Below, piece by piece: positions 4,342 to 7,960 of a DNA stretch of 7,960 bases. A model generated the notes under the pieces. It was not told the origin of the DNA, did no database searches, and was given only the letters and a program-made list of their open reading frames with translations. The stretch's first letter is position 1. Each line of letters begins with the position of its first letter. The DNA comes from Acidobacteriota bacterium (lineage in GTDB: Bacteria > Acidobacteriota > Blastocatellia > Pyrinomonadales > Pyrinomonadaceae), in NCBI GenBank assembly GCA_013813755.1, contig JACCRD010000165.1:1-7960 (forward strand). The letters run 5' to 3'. A program made the translations under genes and the position numbers.

Positions 4342-7300
4342 ATGATTGCCAATCCGCTACAAACAAATACAAATGGGCTTGGGCGACGAACAAGCCGTGC
4401 GCCGGAGCGCGTCGATTTTTCAAAAATTTATACATCAGCCCGCATTCCAAATCTGATCGAAGTGCAGCGCGAATCATACAACCGCTTTCTGCAAATGGAT
4501 TTGATTCCCGAAGAACGCGATATGGTCGGGTTGCAGACGGTTTTTCAATCTATCTTTCCGGTTTCCGATTTTCGCGAAACGGCAACGCTGGAATTTGTCG
4601 AATACCAAATCGGTAACTGGCAATGCAAGTGCGGCAATTTAGAGGGACTCGAACACCTTCGCGCCAACTGTAAAGAGTGCGGCTCGAAAGTTAAAGTCGA
4701 TCCGTTTAATCCGGCTGAAGTTCTCTGTAACAATTGCGGAACATTCAATGTCGTGCGTCCAAAGCTTTGCTCAAACTGCGGCGAACCCGTTGGTTTGAAA
4801 CACAAACACGATCAACAGGAATGCCAGGAAAGAGGCACTTCCTACAGCGTCCCGCTCAAGGTGCGAATTCGCCTGACCGTTTATGATAAAGACGCGGAAA
4901 CAGGCGTTTCGACGTTTCGCGATATTAAGGAAGAAGATGTTTTCTTCGGCGAAATTCCTTTGATGACTGACAACGGAACTTTTATCATTAACGGCACCGA
5001 ACGCGTTATCGTCTCGCAACTTCATCGCAGTCCCGGAGTGTTTTTCAAAGGCGACAGGGACACGTATCTCGCAAAAATTATTCCGTATCGAGGCTCGTGG
5101 GTTGAATTTGAACACGATCAAAAAAATATTTTGCACGCCCGTCTCGGAAAGCGCAAGATTTTGGCGACAATTTTTCTGCGCGCTTTAGGTTTGTGGCTTA
5201 ATCCGCAAATTGATATGAAAACCGTCTCTGACAATATTCTTGAGGAAGTTGTCAAAAATGCCGAGTTTTCTAACGCCGATATTCTGCGGCAGTTTTATAC
5301 GACTGACGAAGTAGTCGTGCAGAAAGGAAAAATTTTTCTCAAGGTCAAGCAAGACGGCGAAACTAGTCTCAGCGGGATGCGTTCGGAAGAAGATATCAAA
5401 GGCAAAGACGACGTTATTGTGAAGACCGGAAAAAAAGTAACGGCATCAGCTCTGCGCGAATTGAGAAAATTAAACATCGAAAAAGTTGAAGTTTCCGCTG
5501 CCGAGTTTGAAAACGCTTTTGCACTCGACGACGTTGTTAATACCGAAACGGGCGAAGTCATTCTCGAAGCGTCAAATGAAATTACGGCTGCCAAACTGCA
5601 GCAGATTGTTGAAGAAGGCGTGGAAAAATTCTCGGTCTTCTTTCCTGAAAATGATATGGTCGGCGGAATCATTTTGCAGACTTTGAAGAAAGACACGATT
5701 GCCAAACCGGTCGACGCGCTACTCGAAATTTACCGCAAGATGCGCCCCGGAGATCCGCCAACCGTACCGACAGCTTATCGCCTGCTCGAAGGAATGTTTT
5801 TTGATGCGCGTCGCTTTGATTTGTCGCGCGTTGGACGTTTGAAGTTCAATATCAAAATGGGCAGACCGGAAAAAGACGATATCAACAACTCGCTTTTGGA
5901 AGCCGGTGATTTTTACGAAGTCGTCAATTATCTCTTAAGAATGAAGAGAGACAGCGACAATTACACGCAGGACGACATTGATCATCTCGGCAACCGTCGG
6001 GTTCGCGCCGTGGGCGAATTGCTCGAAAATCAATTTCGCATCGGACTTGAGCGCATGGAACGCGCGATCAAGGAAAAAATGTCGATCCAGCAGGATATGT
6101 TTACGACGATGCCGCGCGATCTGGTGAACGCAAAACCAGTCACGGCGGCGGTGCGCGAGTTTTTTGGCTCATCGCAATTGTCGCAGTTTATGGATCAGAC
6201 GAATCCGCTTTCGGAAATTACGCATAAACGCCGTCTTTCAGCGCTTGGACCGGGCGGACTTTCGCGTGAGCGCGCTGGATTTGAGGTACGCGACGTTCAT
6301 CCGACACATTACGGACGCATCTGTCCGATTGAAACGCCGGAAGGACCGAACATCGGTCTGATTTCGAGTCTTTCGTGTTTTGCGCGCATCAACGAATTCG
6401 GATTTATCGAATCGCCGTATCGTAAAGTTGATAGCGGACGGGTGATTGAATACGTAAACGTCATCAATGGCGGCGGCACGGGCATTAAACCGCACTCGCA
6501 CGTTCCGCTCGAACAGGTTGAAGAGGCAAACGCGAAACTGAAGAAAGGCGAGCGTGAGGCTGAATTTGAACCGTTCCCGTTTTATCTGACGGCATGGGAA
6601 GAAGATAAATACACAATTGGGCAAGCGAATATTGAACTCGACGGAAAAGGTAACATCGTAAACGACCGTAATGCAGCTCGCAAAAAAGGTGAATTTATTA
6701 CATCCTCGCGCGATGAAATCGAATATATGGACGTTTCACCGAAACAACTCGTTTCTGTGGCTGCGTCGCTTGTTCCCTTTTTAGAAAATGACGACGCCAA
6801 CCGCGCTCTAATGGGTTCGAATATGCAGCGTCAATCGGTTCCACTTTTGCGGGCGGAAAGTCCGTATGTCGGAACCGGTATGGAAGCGATTGCGGCAAGG
6901 GATTCAGGAGCTGTTGTTATTGCGAAGCGTAACGGAGTCGTCGATTACGTCGATTCCGAGCGCATTATCGTCAAAGCCGACCATCAGGTTGACGGCACGA
7001 TTTCTCGCGAAGTAACGGCGGATATTTACAGCTTAGTTAAATTTACGCGCTCAAATCAAAACACGTGCATCAATCAACGCGCTATCGTGCAGGTCGGCGA
7101 AAGTGTTAAAAAAGGACAGGTTATTGCGGACGGACCATGTACTGATCGAGGCGAACTCGCGCTTGGACGAAATGTTCTGGTCGCGTTTATGTCGTGGCGC
7201 GGCTATAACTTTGAAGACGCGATTTTGGTTTCGGAACGTCTTGTTAAAGAAGATTATTACACTTCAATTCACATCGAAGAACTCGAAATCGAAGCTCGTG

Positions 7301-7960
7301 ATACAAAACTCGGACCTGAAGAAGTAACGCGTGATATTCCGAATATCGGCGAAAATATGCTGCGCGATTTGGACGAATCGGGCATTATCCGCATCGGCGC
7401 GCAGGTTAAACCGGGCTCGATTCTCGTCGGAAAAGTTACACCGAAAGGCGAAACACAATTGACGGCGGAAGAAAAACTGCTCCGCGCAATTTTTGGCGAA
7501 AAAGCCGGTGATGTGAAGGACGCTTCTTTGACGTGCCCGCCGGGAATCGACGGAACAGTCGTTGATGTACAGGTATTTACGCGCAAAGGTCAGGACAAAG
7601 ACGAGCGTTCGCTCGACATCGAACAAAATGAAGAAGACGATTTGCGGCGCGATCTCGAAGACGAAATTCGTATTTTGAGCGAACAGCGCAACGAGCGTAT
7701 TTACGAGCTTTTCGACGGACGCAAACTTGCTAAGGATTTAACCGATTCAGGCGAGGTTATTATCCAGAAAGGAACAACGATTACGCGCGAAATGCTTAAA
7801 GACATTCCGACGAAACTTCTCCGCAAAGCAGAAGTTGCATCGGGCGGCGTTGACATCATCGCCGAAGTCAAAGAATACGAGCAGCGCACCGAACGGCAAA
7901 TCAATATTTTGAGCGACATCTACGAAGAAAAAATCACCAAGCTCAAGCAGGGTGATGAGC
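4342..7960 (+). CDS. rpoB: DNA-directed RNA polymerase subunit beta (3' truncated by window)
   Basis: ATG 4342 opens 1206 full codons and one extra base with no stop; the gene continues past the window. No other start is available: an in-frame TAA lies at 4297 and no ATG, GTG or TTG intervenes. No Shine-Dalgarno is visible. Landmarks are RVDFSKIYTSARIPNLIEVQ near the start, GEIPLMTDNGTFIINGTERVIVSQLHRSPGVFF, an SI1-like insert (from about residue 285), the rifampicin region FGSSQLSQFMDQTNPLSEITHKRR, GYNFEDAIL with the acidic pair E958-D959 (E813-D814 in E. coli), and an SI2-like charged insert from about residue 1094. The rifampicin-contact positions match sensitive enzymes (D618, S624, H628, S633, equal to E. 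coli D516, S522, H526, S531). Residues 95-146 hold a cysteine-rich insertion. The catalytic lysines and switch regions lie beyond the window. The subunit forms half of the polymerase active-site cleft; rpoC would be expected next. Confidence 0.97.
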   Translation, partial: MIANPLQTNTNGLGRRTSRAPERVDFSKIYTSARIPNLIEVQRESYNRFLQMDLIPEERDMVGLQTVFQSIFPVSDFRETATLEFVEYQIGNWQCKCGNLEGLEHLRANCKECGSKVKVDPFNPAEVLCNNCGTFNVVRPKLCSNCGEPVGLKHKHDQQECQERGTSYSVPLKVRIRLTVYDKDAETGVSTFRDIKEEDVFFGEIPLMTDNGTFIINGTERVIVSQLHRSPGVFFKGDRDTYLAKIIPYRGSWVEFEHDQKNILHARLGKRKILATIFLRALGLWLNPQIDMKTVSDNILEEVVKNAEFSNADILRQFYTTDEVVVQKGKIFLKVKQDGETSLSGMRSEEDIKGKDDVIVKTGKKVTASALRELRKLNIEKVEVSAAEFENAFALDDVVNTETGEVILEASNEITAAKLQQIVEEGVEKFSVFFPENDMVGGIILQTLKKDTIAKPVDALLEIYRKMRPGDPPTVPTAYRLLEGMFFDARRFDLSRVGRLKFNIKMGRPEKDDINNSLLEAGDFYEVVNYLLRMKRDSDNYTQDDIDHLGNRRVRAVGELLENQFRIGLERMERAIKEKMSIQQDMFTTMPRDLVNAKPVTAAVREFFGSSQLSQFMDQTNPLSEITHKRRLSALGPGGLSRERAGFEVRDVHPTHYGRICPIETPEGPNIGLISSLSCFARINEFGFIESPYRKVDSGRVIEYVNVINGGGTGIKPHSHVPLEQVEEANAKLKKGEREAEFEPFPFYLTAWEEDKYTIGQANIELDGKGNIVNDRNAARKKGEFITSSRDEIEYMDVSPKQLVSVAASLVPFLENDDANRALMGSNMQRQSVPLLRAESPYVGTGMEAIAARDSGAVVIAKRNGVVDYVDSERIIVKADHQVDGTISREVTADIYSLVKFTRSNQNTCINQRAIVQVGESVKKGQVIADGPCTDRGELALGRNVLVAFMSWRGYNFEDAILVSERLVKEDYYTSIHIEELEIEARDTKLGPEEVTRDIPNIGENMLRDLDESGIIRIGAQVKPGSILVGKVTPKGETQLTAEEKLLRAIFGEKAGDVKDASLTCPPGIDGTVVDVQVFTRKGQDKDERSLDIEQNEEDDLRRDLEDEIRILSEQRNERIYELFDGRKLAKDLTDSGEVIIQKGTTITREMLKDIPTKLLRKAEVASGGVDIIAEVKEYEQRTERQINILSDIYEEKITKLKQGDE
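4624..4779 (+). other. Cysteine-rich (zinc-ribbon-like) insertion within RpoB, residues 95-146
   Basis: Four cysteine pairs occur in 52 residues: C95-x-C97, C110-x2-C113, C129-x2-C132 and C143-x2-C146. They have CxCG, CxxCG, CxxCG and CxxCG character and would make two zinc ribbons. Compared with E. coli beta, where YRLGEPVFDVQECQIRG is continuous, about 60 residues are inserted between FVEYQIGN and HDQQECQERG. The flanking beta sequence is normal and in frame. From memory, acidobacterial RpoBs carry a similar block (GNW-C-CG...), so it is probably a lineage feature. By homology with the E. coli subunit it would sit on the outer beta1/lobe side of the polymerase. Metal binding is inferred from the spacing. 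Confidence 0.8.

Noticed and set aside
4545..5136. Antisense reading frames opposite rpoB (also near 5295-5705, 6238-6898 and 7264-7919)
   Set aside because: They are shadows of the rpoB codon pattern, with no recognisable protein family or ribosome sites, while the + strand encodes highly conserved RpoB throughout.
6163..6252. Rifampicin-resistance substitution in the RpoB hot region (T620 where E. coli has N518)
   Set aside because: The main resistance positions match the sensitive residues, and this position varies naturally between species.

Overview
The window is the bacterial tuf–rpmG–tRNA-Trp–secE–nusG–rplK–rplA–rplJ–rplL–rpoB cluster, all on the + strand. It begins inside the last 38 codons of an EF-Tu gene and ends inside rpoB, after 1206 complete codons. 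Every gene is a core translation, transcription or secretion gene. I see no mobile element, CRISPR array or foreign-looking gene. Base composition is moderate and codon use is uniform across the genes.

The proteins point to a member of the Acidobacteriota, perhaps class Blastocatellia; this is inference from remembered family features, not a search. The main clues are an RpoB with a cysteine-rich insertion (residues 95-146) just before the conserved QECQ-RG strand, together with Proteobacteria-like lineage inserts (SI1- and SI2-like regions), and the EF-Tu C-terminus.

Layout: 1-118 tuf 3' end; 142-294 rpmG; 300-378 a spacer dominated by a perfect 20-bp inverted repeat; 385-460 tRNA-Trp(CCA); 486-737 secE; 748-1308 nusG; 1375-1800 rplK; 1930-2622 rplA; 2649-3359 rplJ with an unusual acidic tail; 3360-3580 a 221-nt structured spacer; 3581-3973 rplL; 3974-4341 a 368-nt spacer packed with inverted repeats; 4342-7960 rpoB (partial).

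Together the genes supply the elongation factor that delivers aminoacyl-tRNA (EF-Tu), the ribosomal stalk and its base (L11, L10, L12) with the L1 stalk, the L33 protein, the SecYEG subunit SecE, the transcription–translation coupling factor NusG and the RNA polymerase beta subunit. No new multi-gene system is visible. The parts worth a second look are non-coding: the rplL–rpoB spacer with at least five hairpins or palindromes (some mutually exclusive), the rplJ–rplL spacer, a compact stem just ahead of rplA, and the inverted repeat ahead of tRNA-Trp. Two protein features also stand out: the RpoB zinc-ribbon-like insertion and the L10 tail.
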